A stretch of DNA of 64,000 bases from ATX-6F1 sp943369485 (lineage in GTDB: Bacteria > Cyanobacteriota > Cyanobacteriia > PCC-6307 > Cyanobiaceae): contig CALRNH020000014.1 in NCBI GenBank assembly GCA_943369485.1, positions 30,763-94,762 of the forward strand, given 5' to 3'. Of this stretch, positions 7,246-16,711 are shown piece after piece; the first letter of the stretch is position 1, and the number at the start of each line of letters is the position of its first letter. The notes beneath the pieces are model-generated. The model worked only from the letters and a program-made list of their open reading frames with translations, was not told the DNA's origin and ran no database searches. The translations under genes were made by a program, and so were the position numbers.

Positions 7246-10200
7246 TCAAGCCGACCACGAGCGGCGTATGCGCCAACGGGCCAACTGCCAGGGGCGCAGC
7301 AGCAGCCCATCGTCTGGCGAATCGTCCTTCGGCCCAGGCAACCCATCGATTCGCTTCAGCACCGTCCAGCCCCGCGGCAGGGCCAGCCAGCGGCGGCAGG
7401 GCCCAAGGTTCTGGGCGCTGAGCAGCAGCACGGGCCCCTGGGGCGATGGCCCCTCGACCTTGAGCCCCAACAACAGCAGATCGGGATGGCCGAGATGCAG
7501 TCCATCGCCCACTTCGCTCTCCAGGCCTGACCCTGGCCCGGGCTCGGCCGGCCGCAGCCAGAGGGGTTCGCGGAAGCGCACCGCCTGCTGGGGAACCATG
7601 CCGGCACGCCAGCTCCCCGGCAGAGGAAGCAGCGCCACCCGCAGCCGTTGATGGCCTCGATCGGCCCCTGGATCAGGCCAGGTGGGCCCTCGCAGCAACG
7701 ACACCCCCAGCCGATCCGCCGAGGCCGAGACCCCCTGGGGGCCATCGAGCAGCACGGCCAGTCCGCCCGCGTTGCCGGCTTGGCTCGCCAGCCAGCTGAT
7801 CGCCGGCAGCTCCCAGCGACTGCGTTCGCGTGCCGTAAGGGCCTCGGCGGGCCGCTCGATCACCCCGCCGCTGGTGTCGGCCGCCCAGCGCTCGGCCCTC
7901 TGGGCCAGGGGCAGCTCAAGCCGCAGCAGTTCATGGGTCTGCCGCCAGTCCACCGCCAGGATCAGCTCCAACCAGGGGCAGGCGGCCCGCAGGCGCAGCT
8001 CCAGCCGCAGGGCACTGGTGCCACAGCGGCCACGCCAACGAAATCCGGCGCAGAGGGGCCCTTGATCGAGGGGCTCGGGGGGACCGTCCCACTCCAGCGG
8101 CAACGGATGATCGCGGTAGTCATCGGCCAGATCCCAGGCATCCCAGAAGGCGCCGCGATCGCGCCAGCGGCGCCACTCCAGGGGCGCCTTCAGCAGGGAA
8201 ACTCCGTCCTGGCTCCAGAGCTGCTCCACCCCTTGGGGCCCCACCTGAACGGCCAGCAGACCGTTGCCGAGCCAGTGATGGCCCTCGACGCCGCTGGGGC
8301 GGCTGATCACCGGACCATCGATCGCCCCCGGGACTTCGCCAGCAAGCTCGCGATGGCCCCCCAGGGGCCGGCGTTCCAGGGGCACTGCCGCCACCCCCTG
8401 TGGCCCGCGCAGCTGCACCCAGTCGCCACCGGACCTGGCCGGCTGTCGCGGCAGGGGCGAGCCATCGGCCAGGCGCCAGTCGCCCCGGGGCAGCCGAACG
8501 GTGAGCGGCGCCGCTTCAAGGGCCTGCAGCTGCACCAGCCACCAGGGGTTCGCCACCGGCCGTGTCCGGGGGTCCAACCAGCGCCCCAGGGCATCGTCCC
8601 GCTGGCGCCGCGCCAGGCGCCGGGCCTGATGCCATTGGGGCTCGGCCTGCTCGAACACCTCCGGCACCGAGGTGCCAGGAAGGATGTCGTGGAACTGCTG
8701 AAACAGCAGCGTGCGCCAGGCCTCAGTGAGCTCGGCCCGCCCGGCGGCCTCCGTTGCGATGGGATCCCCAGGGCCGTGAAGTGCAGCGCTTCGGAGGGCT
8801 TCCGCCAGCTCCGCCTCCCTCAGCAGACGCTCCAGGCTGCGGTTGTGGCGCTTCTGGTCGGGGCGGCTGGTGGCAATGCCCCTGTGAAGTTCCAGGTAGA
8901 GCTCATCCCGCCAGATCGGCAGCTGAGCCTGGTGGGGCTCCAACTCCGCCAGGTAGGCGCGCAGGCTGCCGTGGCGTTGGGGCGCCGCCAGGGGTTGCCC
9001 CTGCCAGAGCTCAAGTTGCTCCAGCATCTCGGCGGTGGGGCCGCCGCCGTGGTCCCCCACCCCGGGCAGCCAGAGGGCGGTCTCCAGGCCGGTGGAGCGC
9101 CGCCAGCCCTGGCGGTAGCGCTCCATCGCCACCGGATCCCCATCCGTGCCGATCGGGGCCGTCATCAGGGCGAGCACCTCGGCACCGCAACGGCTGCGCC
9201 AGCGAAACAGCCGATGGGGGAACGGATTGGTGGCGTTCCAGGCCAGCTTGTGGGTGCAGAACCAGCGCACCCCGCTGGCAGCGGCCACCGCCGGCAGACC
9301 GGCCCCGAAGCCGAAGCTGTCGGGCAGCCAGGCCACTGATGGCTCCCACTCATGAAAACGGGAGCGGCTGTAGGCCTGCCCCTCCTCGAACTGCCGCCAG
9401 AGCGAAGCCGTCGCAATCAGCACGCAATCGCTTTCCACCCAGGGGCCGTTGATCGGCTCCCAGCGGCCCGCGACCATCGCCGCGCGAATCGCGGCGAACA
9501 GGGCCGGACGGTGGCGCTCCAACCAGGCATAGAGGGCCGGGGTGGAGTGGCCGAAATGGAGCTGGGGATGGCGCTCCATGAGCTCCAAGGCTGAGCGGAA
9601 GGTGCGCTCGGCTGCCTGCCAGGTATCAGCGACGGGCCACAGCCAGGCCAGATCCAGATGGGCATGGCCGAGCACATGGAACCCTGGCGCACCAGCCGGG
9701 AGAGCCAGCCCCCTGAGCTGACCACGCAGGAGGTCCAGGGCAGCGGCCCGCTCGGACGGGGAGGCTGGATCAAGGGCCGTCAGCCGCTCGACCAGTGGCC
9801 CTGGGGTGCCCTCGCCCTCCCCCCGCAGGGCCACGAGCTCCAGGCTCTGGGCCAGCAGCACCCCATGGGGATCGTCCGAGCCGGTGGGCTCGAGCTCGAG
9901 GCGGCTGAGGATCAGGGCGCCGTCGTCATGGCGCGGGCTGCGCAGCGTCAGTTCCAGCTCCAGGGGCTCCCCTGCCCACCAGCGTTCGGGCAGGGTCCAG
10001 CGGCAGGCGGTGTCGAACAGATCGCCGCGGTGCGCGGTCTCTCCGTCGACCCGCAGTTCGGCCGCCTCGGCCCACCAACGCAGCACCAGGCGGGCCCGCA
10101 GCTGGCCCCAGGCCAGCCAGGGCTCAGGGCAGACGAGGCGCTGGCTCAGCCGCAGCTCCTGGCCACCGCGGGGCCAGATGATCAGACCCCGGGCGAACCA

Positions 10201-10356
10201 GTCGGGCCGGTGGCGCCGGCCCCAGGGGTCATCGATGGCCAGCGACTCCAGGCCACCAGGGCGTCGCACCCGCCAGTGGGGGTGGAGATCGCGGCTGGAA
10301 CGTGACCGAAACGTTTCAATCCAGGGGTGAAGCACCGCCTCCAGGCCCTCAGCCAT
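7246..10356 (-). CDS. GH38-family alpha-mannosidase
   Basis: A large glycoside hydrolase family 38 enzyme of 1036 residues. GH38 landmarks occur in order: HVLGHAHLDLAWLW (Zn ligands His and Asp, about 226-240), WVESDCVL (about 306-313), WLPDSFGF with the candidate nucleophile Asp346, CTHKLAWN (about 367-374) and GVGDHGGGPT near 435. The C-terminal half is the expected beta-rich mannosidase domain. No signal peptide is visible, so it is probably cytosolic, acting on mannose-containing glycans or stored saccharides. It sits between psbN and psbI, tail-to-tail with psbN. Confidence 0.9.
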   Translation of the reverse strand: MAEGLEAVLHPWIETFRSRSSRDLHPHWRVRRPGGLESLAIDDPWGRRHRPDWFARGLIIWPRGGQELRLSQRLVCPEPWLAWGQLRARLVLRWWAEAAELRVDGETAHRGDLFDTACRWTLPERWWAGEPLELELTLRSPRHDDGALILSRLELEPTGSDDPHGVLLAQSLELVALRGEGEGTPGPLVERLTALDPASPSERAAALDLLRGQLRGLALPAGAPGFHVLGHAHLDLAWLWPVADTWQAAERTFRSALELMERHPQLHFGHSTPALYAWLERHRPALFAAIRAAMVAGRWEPINGPWVESDCVLIATASLWRQFEEGQAYSRSRFHEWEPSVAWLPDSFGFGAGLPAVAAASGVRWFCTHKLAWNATNPFPHRLFRWRSRCGAEVLALMTAPIGTDGDPVAMERYRQGWRRSTGLETALWLPGVGDHGGGPTAEMLEQLELWQGQPLAAPQRHGSLRAYLAELEPHQAQLPIWRDELYLELHRGIATSRPDQKRHNRSLERLLREAELAEALRSAALHGPGDPIATEAAGRAELTEAWRTLLFQQFHDILPGTSVPEVFEQAEPQWHQARRLARRQRDDALGRWLDPRTRPVANPWWLVQLQALEAAPLTVRLPRGDWRLADGSPLPRQPARSGGDWVQLRGPQGVAAVPLERRPLGGHRELAGEVPGAIDGPVISRPSGVEGHHWLGNGLLAVQVGPQGVEQLWSQDGVSLLKAPLEWRRWRDRGAFWDAWDLADDYRDHPLPLEWDGPPEPLDQGPLCAGFRWRGRCGTSALRLELRLRAACPWLELILAVDWRQTHELLRLELPLAQRAERWAADTSGGVIERPAEALTARERSRWELPAISWLASQAGNAGGLAVLLDGPQGVSASADRLGVSLLRGPTWPDPGADRGHQRLRVALLPLPGSWRAGMVPQQAVRFREPLWLRPAEPGPGSGLESEVGDGLHLGHPDLLLLGLKVEGPSPQGPVLLLSAQNLGPCRRWLALPRGWTVLKRIDGLPGPKDDSPDDGLLLRPWQLARWRIRRSWSA

Positions 10357-10457
10357 CGTGTGCCGTCATCGGTGACCCATAGGATGATGGCGCTGCCTCA
10401 GGGTCGTTCCGGCCCCGCCGGGCGCCTGTATACCCCCTGTCACCCGCCGGACGGACC

Positions 10458-10577
10458 ATGCTCGCCCTCAAGGTTTCGGTTTACTCCGTAGTCTTTTTCT
10501 TCATCGGGATCTTCGTGTTCGGCTTCCTGGCCAGCGATCCCACCCGCACCCCCAGCCGCAAGGATCTCGAAGACTGA
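10458..10577 (+). CDS. psbI: Photosystem II reaction centre protein PsbI
   Basis: A 39-residue frame beginning MLALKVSVYSVVFFFIGIF and ending in a charged RTPSRKDLED tail. It is a single-span subunit that contacts D1 and stabilises PSII. TGTATAC at about 10427 could be an extended -10 upstream. The gene follows the divergently oriented mannosidase gene. Confidence 0.97.
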   Translation: MLALKVSVYSVVFFFIGIFVFGFLASDPTRTPSRKDLED

Positions 10578-10697
10578 GCCAGGCTCGGCGCGTCGATCGG
10601 TTACGCCTCACTCCCGTGGCCGGTCTGATCACCCGTCCCAGGCACCCTTGATACCCGCCGCTGCCATGGGAGGATCAGCCCCGTTTCGGCAGGCTTG

Positions 10698-13600
10698 GTG
10701 AGCGAATGTCTTCCAGCTGGGTTGGCCCTTGGCCTGCTTGGGACACTGGCCTGCGTCGGATTCGCCCCCAGCGTTCGCGCCGAAATCCTCAGCGATGGTG
10801 CCTCTGAGCGCGCCTACTCCGCCGATCTGGCCCAGATCACGGCGCCAGGGACCGCCACCAGCGCCGAACCCACCCCAGCGTTGACGCCAGGGCCAGATTT
10901 GCCCCTGGGGCCCCCACCGCTGCCGCCGGTCCCCAGCACGGAGCAGCCCAACACCCCAGCCCTCGCCGGGACCGCAACAAAAGCGGAAGATCGCACCGCC
11001 TCCAACAACTTCCCAGCCGAAATCCAGCTCACCGCCGACGCGCAAACCCTCGACACCCTGCTCAACCGGGCCGTGGCCACGGGCAAGGTGCGGGCCCTGT
11101 TGGCGGGGGGACGAATCCTCGCCGATCGGGTCGAATACGACTCGATCAGCGGCACCCTCTATGCCAGCGGCACCGTTCGCTTCCAGCGCGGCAACCAATA
11201 CCTGCAGGCCAGCCGCCTGCGTTACAACCTCAACGACCAACGGGGTGAGGCGGAGGAGGTCTACGGCTACCTCGATCTGGAGCAGTCGAAACAGGATTTC
11301 GATCTCGAGGCCATCCCCAGCCTGCCCCTAGGCCCGGAGCAACCCATGGCCTGCCCCCCCAAGGTGCCGCCGGTGCCGAACTGGCATCCGTATCCCTGGG
11401 CCGCCACCCTCTGGGCCGGCCAGGCCATCGACACCAACTTCGGCCAGACCTTCCTGTTCCAAGGAAGGATGCGGCCGGAATACCTGCTGGGGATAGGTCT
11501 CAACCGCCGCCTCTACGAAGCCGGTCCGATCGCCCTGGAGCTTGACTCCACCTTGATGGGCCACAGGGCCAATCCCGACCGGGGCGGCGGCTTCAACCAG
11601 GCGGTGCCCTTTTCCCAGAACCCCAGCCAGAGCTTCGGAGAAATCACCTTGGGTGTCGGCATCCGGGCCTGGCTATTGCCCAGGCTCAGCGTCGCCTTCG
11701 TCCAGGGGGTCAGCCTGTTCAGCCAGAACAGCCTCTACGAAAAGACCTACCGCGAAAATTACGCTCAGTTCCTCAACTACCTGGGCTTCGAAATCGAGGC
11801 GCTGGTTTCGCCCCAGTGGTCGCTGGTGGGTCGGATTCACCACCGCTCGGGTGCCTTCGGGGTCTACAGCGGTGTGAGCGAGGGCAGCAACGCCTACCTG
11901 CTGGGTCTGCGCTACCGCTTCGGAAGTGATTCCAACCAGAAGGGGCCGGTGCAGGTGGCGCTGGCCCCACCCCTGGGCTGCCCGGATCCGGAACGCGGCC
12001 GGCGCCGGCGGGTGCACACCCTGGCCGAAGCGCTTGAGCAGGTGGCCATGGGGCCGCCCACCAACAGCCTGCCTGCAGCGACGGGAAGCGCCCAGGGCCG
12101 CAGCGCCGCTCCGGGCGCACCTGGATCGGGCCAGGCCATCCAATCCCTCAGCCCCAAGGAGCAAGAGGCGGCACGCTACAAAGCGATCAAGACCATCGAC
12201 CAACGCATCGGATCAATCACCCAGCGCCAGGGTTTCACCGCCGGCCGCCGTTTCGGCACCGGCAGCAACGGCCTCTTCAACTCATCAGACACAGAGGTTT
12301 CCTTCGGTGGTGTGCGCCCTCCCCAGATTCAGTCCCAAAACACATCCGCAAACAAGAAACTGGTCAGCGGCACCGTGGGCCGATGGCGCTTCCAGGCCGC
12401 CAAACTCACGATCACACCCGATGGCTGGCAGGCCGACCGCATCGGCATGACCAACGATCCCTTCACCCCGGCCCAGACCTGGCTGGATGCTGAAAACGTC
12501 GTGGCCCGATCGCAGCCCAATGGCGACATCCTGATCAGCGCCGACCGCAACCGGCTCATCCTTGAGGATCAACTTCCGATCCCAGTCAGCCGCAACCAGC
12601 GCATCCAGAAGAAACAGCAGGTGGAGAACCGCTGGGTGCTGGGCAACGACGGCAAAGACAGGGATGGCAACTTCATCGGCAGGCAGCTGAGGCCGATCAA
12701 GATCGGCTCCACAGGAGAACTCGCGCTGCAGCCTCAATTCCTGGTGCGAAGAGCCGCCCTTGGAACCACCGACAGCTACGTGCTCCCGGGCCAATTGCCT
12801 GGTGCCAGCCCCAGCAGCCAGCCGGCCGAATTCTCCGATCTGTTCGGCCTGGTGGCCTCCTACACGGGGCCGCTGCTGGGTTTCACCAGCGATGCCAACT
12901 TGAGCATCTCCACCTTCAACCCCAAGAACTTCGCCAACGGCACCCGCAGTTGGGGCGATCTCCAGCGAGATGTCAGCTTGCCCCTGGTCGGCACCAGCAC
13001 CGCCCGCCTCTTCGGGGCCTACCGCTACCGCACCTGGAACGGCTCCCTGGGGGAGCAGGACGTCTACTCCGCCTATGGCGTTTCCCTGGAACAGCGCGGG
13101 ACGCTTCCCAACTGGGGGCGCCTGAGCAGCAGCTACATCTGGCGGCTGGGGATCGGCAGCTTCCAGGGCAACCAGTACGAGAGCGTCAACCTCACCGATC
13201 TCTGGCGTGGCAGCGGCGTGATCGCCATCAACAGCGCCCTGCCGGTGTGGACCGGCAAGCCCCTGCCGCTCACCGCCACCGAGGCCTACCGCAATGTGGG
13301 CACGGCGATCGTGCCCGGGCTCACCTTCAACACCAACTTCAGCGTGATCGCGGCCTACTACGGCACCGGGGACCATCAGAACCAGTTCAGTTTCTCGGCC
13401 GGCCCCACCCTCACCCTGGGGCATTTCAGCAAGCCTTTCCTCGATTACACCCAGCTCACCATCACCGGCGGGGGCACCTTGCTGAATGGACTGAGCCCGT
13501 TCAGCTTTGATCGGGCCGCTGATCTGGCCACCATCGGTGTCGGCCTCAGCCAGCAGATCTACGGCCCCCTGGTGCTCAGCGGCGGTATCGGCGTGAACGT

Positions 13601-13811
13601 GGATGGACGCTCACCCAACTACGGCGACCTCACGGGCTCCTACGTGGAGCTCAAGTGGCAACGGCGCTCCTATGAATTCAGCATCTACTACAGCCCCTAC
13701 GAACAACTTGGTGGCGTGAGGATCAAGCTCAACGATTTCAGTTTCACCGGCACGGGGGTGCCGTTCGTGCCCGTCCACCCAGGAAGCGATATAGGCAACC
13801 GTCCCTTCTGA
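10698..13811 (+). CDS. LptD/OstA-like outer-membrane protein (DUF3769)
   Basis: A 1037-residue exported protein. The signal peptide (about 1-28, ending SVRA) is followed by a Pro/Ala-rich linker, an OstA/LptA-like beta-jellyroll (about 110-190, with LLAGGRILADRVEYDS and GTLYASGTVRFQ), and a long C-terminal part rich in alternating beta-strand patterns expected of a beta-barrel. Cyanobacterial DUF3769 proteins are proposed LptD equivalents that insert lipopolysaccharide in the outer membrane. I took the GTG at 10698 as start; a TTG directly precedes it. The gene is monocistronic, with a 34-bp gap to a convergent gene. Confidence 0.85.
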   Translation: MSECLPAGLALGLLGTLACVGFAPSVRAEILSDGASERAYSADLAQITAPGTATSAEPTPALTPGPDLPLGPPPLPPVPSTEQPNTPALAGTATKAEDRTASNNFPAEIQLTADAQTLDTLLNRAVATGKVRALLAGGRILADRVEYDSISGTLYASGTVRFQRGNQYLQASRLRYNLNDQRGEAEEVYGYLDLEQSKQDFDLEAIPSLPLGPEQPMACPPKVPPVPNWHPYPWAATLWAGQAIDTNFGQTFLFQGRMRPEYLLGIGLNRRLYEAGPIALELDSTLMGHRANPDRGGGFNQAVPFSQNPSQSFGEITLGVGIRAWLLPRLSVAFVQGVSLFSQNSLYEKTYRENYAQFLNYLGFEIEALVSPQWSLVGRIHHRSGAFGVYSGVSEGSNAYLLGLRYRFGSDSNQKGPVQVALAPPLGCPDPERGRRRRVHTLAEALEQVAMGPPTNSLPAATGSAQGRSAAPGAPGSGQAIQSLSPKEQEAARYKAIKTIDQRIGSITQRQGFTAGRRFGTGSNGLFNSSDTEVSFGGVRPPQIQSQNTSANKKLVSGTVGRWRFQAAKLTITPDGWQADRIGMTNDPFTPAQTWLDAENVVARSQPNGDILISADRNRLILEDQLPIPVSRNQRIQKKQQVENRWVLGNDGKDRDGNFIGRQLRPIKIGSTGELALQPQFLVRRAALGTTDSYVLPGQLPGASPSSQPAEFSDLFGLVASYTGPLLGFTSDANLSISTFNPKNFANGTRSWGDLQRDVSLPLVGTSTARLFGAYRYRTWNGSLGEQDVYSAYGVSLEQRGTLPNWGRLSSSYIWRLGIGSFQGNQYESVNLTDLWRGSGVIAINSALPVWTGKPLPLTATEAYRNVGTAIVPGLTFNTNFSVIAAYYGTGDHQNQFSFSAGPTLTLGHFSKPFLDYTQLTITGGGTLLNGLSPFSFDRAADLATIGVGLSQQIYGPLVLSGGIGVNVDGRSPNYGDLTGSYVELKWQRRSYEFSIYYSPYEQLGGVRIKLNDFSFTGTGVPFVPVHPGSDIGNRPF

Positions 13812-13845
13812 CGCGCGCTCTAGACCGCCCATGGGAGCGTGATGT

Positions 13846-14400
13846 TCAAGGCAGGGGCGGCAGGGAGGGCGGACCGTCGTCAGGACCGCCGATCACCAGA
13901 TCGCTGCCGTAGAGATCAGCCCCGGCGATGCGGATCCCAGCGCTGCGCACACCGGGGGAGAGGGCATGGATCGCCACCGCGCCGCGCAGATCGGCGTCGC
14001 GAAGATCAGCGTCGGCCAGATCCGCATTGGTGAGGGTGACATTCTCCAGTCGGGTGCCCACCAGCCGGGCACCGCTCAGATCGGCCCCCTCCAGATTGGC
14101 CCCACGCAGGTCAGCGCCGCTCAGGTCGGCGCCGCGCAGATCCAGGCCGATCAAATGAAGGCCGCGCAGGTCGGCGCCGCGCAGATCGCAGCCCCGACAG
14201 GCAGGCCAGGGGGCCAGGGCCGAGGTCCAAGGACCGGGGAGCGCCGCCGTTCCGCCAAACGGCACCACCGCGATCGGCACCGAGCCGCGCTCAGCCTGCG
14301 GCAGGGGAGAAGCGGCCAGGGAGGCTCCCGCCAACAGAGCCACGCCAAAGGCGGCACCCTGCAGCAGGCGAATCCAGGCGGGGAAAGGGTGAGCGGCCAT
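13846..14400 (-). CDS. Exported pentapeptide-repeat protein
   Basis: A hydrophobic N-terminal signal (about residues 9-30 from ATG 14400, ending SLAA) is followed by about 18 A(D/N)L(R/S)G-type pentapeptides such as CDLRGADLRG and ADLSGADLRGANL, which build a right-handed quadrilateral beta-helix. The frame extends to a GTG at 14433, but ATG 14400 gives a better signal peptide. Probably periplasmic or lumenal. The function of most cyanobacterial pentapeptide proteins is unknown. Confidence 0.82.
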   Translation of the reverse strand: MAAHPFPAWIRLLQGAAFGVALLAGASLAASPLPQAERGSVPIAVVPFGGTAALPGPWTSALAPWPACRGCDLRGADLRGLHLIGLDLRGADLSGADLRGANLEGADLSGARLVGTRLENVTLTNADLADADLRDADLRGAVAIHALSPGVRSAGIRIAGADLYGSDLVIGGPDDGPPSLPPLP

Positions 14401-14511
14401 GGCTTTGCCCTCCTTGGGCCTCACTGATCCCACTTTGATGGACGATCACCCGACCGTCACAAAGCCGGTCGGGCGGATTCCACTCCGCTCCGGCCAAGCG
14501 TCGTCGGGGAT

Positions 14512-15153
14512 TCAGGCGTCAGCGAAGCCGCTGAGGTAAGGCAGTCGGGCGGCGGTGGCACACAGCGCGGCGTCGTGGGCCAGCAGCTGAGAGGTGGCAT
14601 CCCACTGGCCGCTGAGCAGCATCTGCCGGGCCCCGCCCGCCAGCTCCAGATCCCAGGCAGCGCAAGCTTCCGTGCCAGCGCCATCGGCCTGAATCCGTCC
14701 GGCGCGCACATCGAGGGCGAAGCTCTGGGCGGGGTGCGCAGTGATGGCCGCCTGCAGGCTCAGCACCTGCCCATGGGCAGCGGTGAAACAGGGAATCCCC
14801 AGGGCCAGGCAGTTGCCGAAGAAGATCTCGGCGTAGCTCTCGGCCACGATCGCCCGGATACCCCAGCGCATCAGCGCCTGGGGAGCATGCTCCCGGCTGG
14901 AACCGCAGCCGAAGTTGCGATTGGCCACGAGGATCCGCGCCCCCGCGTGTTCGGGGCGATCGAAGGGATGGGCACCCTTGAGTTCAAGCCTGTCGTCGGC
15001 AAACACCTGCTCGCCGAGCCCCTCGAAGGTGACGGATTTCAGGAACCGGGCCGGGATGATGCGGTCGGTGTCGATGTCATCGCCGGAAAGCACCAAGGCC
15101 CGGCTTTCGATGCGCTCGACCGGGCCAGCAGGAAAGTTCAGGGAAGGGGTCAT
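14512..15153 (-). CDS. leuD: 3-isopropylmalate dehydratase small subunit
   Basis: With LeuC it isomerises 2- to 3-isopropylmalate in leucine synthesis. Typical aconitase-swivel motifs are present: DDIDTDRIIPARFLK and NFGCGSSREHAP. ATG 15153 gives 213 residues and lies 4 bp after the leuC stop; the longer frame to 15192 would overlap leuC and is unlikely. leuC-leuD form an operon. Confidence 0.96.
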   Translation of the reverse strand: MTPSLNFPAGPVERIESRALVLSGDDIDTDRIIPARFLKSVTFEGLGEQVFADDRLELKGAHPFDRPEHAGARILVANRNFGCGSSREHAPQALMRWGIRAIVAESYAEIFFGNCLALGIPCFTAAHGQVLSLQAAITAHPAQSFALDVRAGRIQADGAGTEACAAWDLELAGGARQMLLSGQWDATSQLLAHDAALCATAARLPYLSGFADA

Positions 15154-15157
15154 CGGT

Positions 15158-16567
15158 TCAGGAGGCCAGCAACGTGCGCACATCGGAGACATGGCCGGTG
15201 ACGGCGGCGGCGGCCACCATCGCCGGACTCATCAGCAGGGTGCGGCCGCTGACGGAACCCTGGCGACCCTTGAAGTTGCGGTTGCTGGAGCTGGCGCTGA
15301 TCTGGCGGCCCTCGAGGCGATCGGGGTTCATCGCCAGGCACATGGAGCAGCCGGGTTCACGCCACTCGAAGCCCGCCGCCTTGAACACCGCATCGAGGCC
15401 TTCAGCTTCGGCAGCGGCGGCCACCTGCTCCGAGCCCGGCACCACGAAAGCAAGGATACCGGGGGCCACGTGGCGACCCCGGGCCACCACGGCGGCGGCC
15501 TGCAGATCACTCAGCCGGCCGTTGGTGCAACTGCCGATGAAGCACACATCGACCGGCAGCCCTGCGATGGGCTGGCCGGGCGTCAGGTCCATGTAGCGGT
15601 AGGCCTCCTCGGCGATCGGGCGCTCGTCGGGCTCGATCTGCTCGGGGGTGGGCACGGTTTCATCCACACCGATGCCCTGCCCCGGGGTGATGCCCCAGGT
15701 GACCGTGGGAGAGAGGGAACTCGCATCGAAGCGCACCTCATCGTCGAAAACCGCGTCGGGTCCACTGACCAGGGTGCTCCACCAAGCCACAGCCCGCTCC
15801 CAGGCTTCTCCGCTCGGGGCGGCGGGGCGCCCCTTGAGGTAGGCAAAGGTGGTGGCATCCGGGTTGACATAGCCGCAACGGGCACCGCCCTCGATCGCCA
15901 TGTTGCAGAGGGTCATGCGCTCCTCCATCGAGAGGGCCTCGATCGCGGGGCCGGCGAATTCATAGGCGTAGCCCACACCCCCCTTGACCCCGAGAATGCG
16001 AATGATGTGCAGCACCAGATCCTTGGCGTAGACGCCAGTCGGCAGGCGCCCCTCCACCCAGATGCGGCGCACCTTGAGCTTGCCGAGGGCGAGGCTCTGG
16101 CTGGCGAGCACGTCGCGCACCTGGCTGGTGCCGATGCCGAAGGCGATCGCCCCAAAGGCGCCATGGGTGGAGGTGTGGGAATCTCCGCAGGCGACGGTCA
16201 TGCCGGGCTGGGTGAGGCCCAGCTCCGGGGCAATCACATGCACGATGCCCTGGCGACCGCTGCCCAGCCCATGCAGGGTGATGCCGTGCTCAGCGCAGTT
16301 GCGCTCCAGGGCGGAGAGCATCGCCTCGGCGAGGGGATCGGCGAAGGGGCGGGCCTGGGAAGTGGTGGGCACGATGTGATCCACAGTGCCCACGGTGCGC
16401 TCGGGGTGACGCACCCCCAGACCCAAATCCCGCAGGCCGTCGAAAGCCTGGGGGGTGGTGACTTCATGGATCAGGTGCAGCCCGATGAACAGCTGGGTGG
16501 CCCCGCCCGGCAGCTCCGCCACGGTATGCAGATCCCAGACCTTGTCGTAGAGGGTGCCGGCGCTCAC
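15158..16567 (-). CDS. leuC: 3-isopropylmalate dehydratase large subunit
   Basis: Carries the 4Fe-4S cluster of isopropylmalate isomerase. Cluster-binding cysteines are visible in FIGSCTNGR and in PGCSMCLAMNPD, with VACGDSHTSTHGAFG and TVDHIVPT typical of the aconitase family. The length of 469 residues is standard. It is followed immediately by leuD. Confidence 0.97.
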   Translation of the reverse strand: MSAGTLYDKVWDLHTVAELPGGATQLFIGLHLIHEVTTPQAFDGLRDLGLGVRHPERTVGTVDHIVPTTSQARPFADPLAEAMLSALERNCAEHGITLHGLGSGRQGIVHVIAPELGLTQPGMTVACGDSHTSTHGAFGAIAFGIGTSQVRDVLASQSLALGKLKVRRIWVEGRLPTGVYAKDLVLHIIRILGVKGGVGYAYEFAGPAIEALSMEERMTLCNMAIEGGARCGYVNPDATTFAYLKGRPAAPSGEAWERAVAWWSTLVSGPDAVFDDEVRFDASSLSPTVTWGITPGQGIGVDETVPTPEQIEPDERPIAEEAYRYMDLTPGQPIAGLPVDVCFIGSCTNGRLSDLQAAAVVARGRHVAPGILAFVVPGSEQVAAAAEAEGLDAVFKAAGFEWREPGCSMCLAMNPDRLEGRQISASSSNRNFKGRQGSVSGRTLLMSPAMVAAAAVTGHVSDVRTLLAS

Positions 16568-16624
16568 TGGTCCTCCTGCTGTTCCTCTGATCGGTCAGCC
16601 TAGAAGGGGCACCGGCGCCGCCGG

Positions 16625-16711
16625 TCAGGGGACCACCACCAGCTCGACCCGGTCCCGCCAGGGACCATCGGGATCCACCCGAAGCAAGCAAGGGCGAATG
16701 GACTCAAGCAC
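16625..16711 (-). CDS. Possible 28-residue mini-ORF downstream of cinA
   Basis: A GTG at 16711 overlaps the cinA stop and opens a 28-residue frame ending VDPDGPWRDRVELVVVP. The residue pattern looks protein-like, and the overlap resembles translational coupling, but nothing identifies a family and the length makes chance likely. It could be a remnant of a longer protein. Confidence 0.2.
   Translation of the reverse strand: MLESIRPCLLRVDPDGPWRDRVELVVVP

Noticed and set aside
7648..9339. 563-residue plus-strand open frame opposite the mannosidase gene
   Set aside because: It is rich in Gln, Gly, Pro, Ala and Arg with no motif, as expected for the antisense of a GC-rich gene; the minus-strand frame carries clear GH38 motifs.
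13960..14200. Repeats resembling a CRISPR or tandem array
   Set aside because: They are the degenerate 15-bp units coding the pentapeptides; no spacers of constant length.
15158..15192. Longer leuD start at 15192
   Set aside because: It would overlap the end of leuC by 35 bp and adds unconserved Cys/Pro-rich residues.
14915..16603. 562-residue plus-strand open frame opposite leuC
   Set aside because: No motif, skewed composition and an obvious gene on the other strand.
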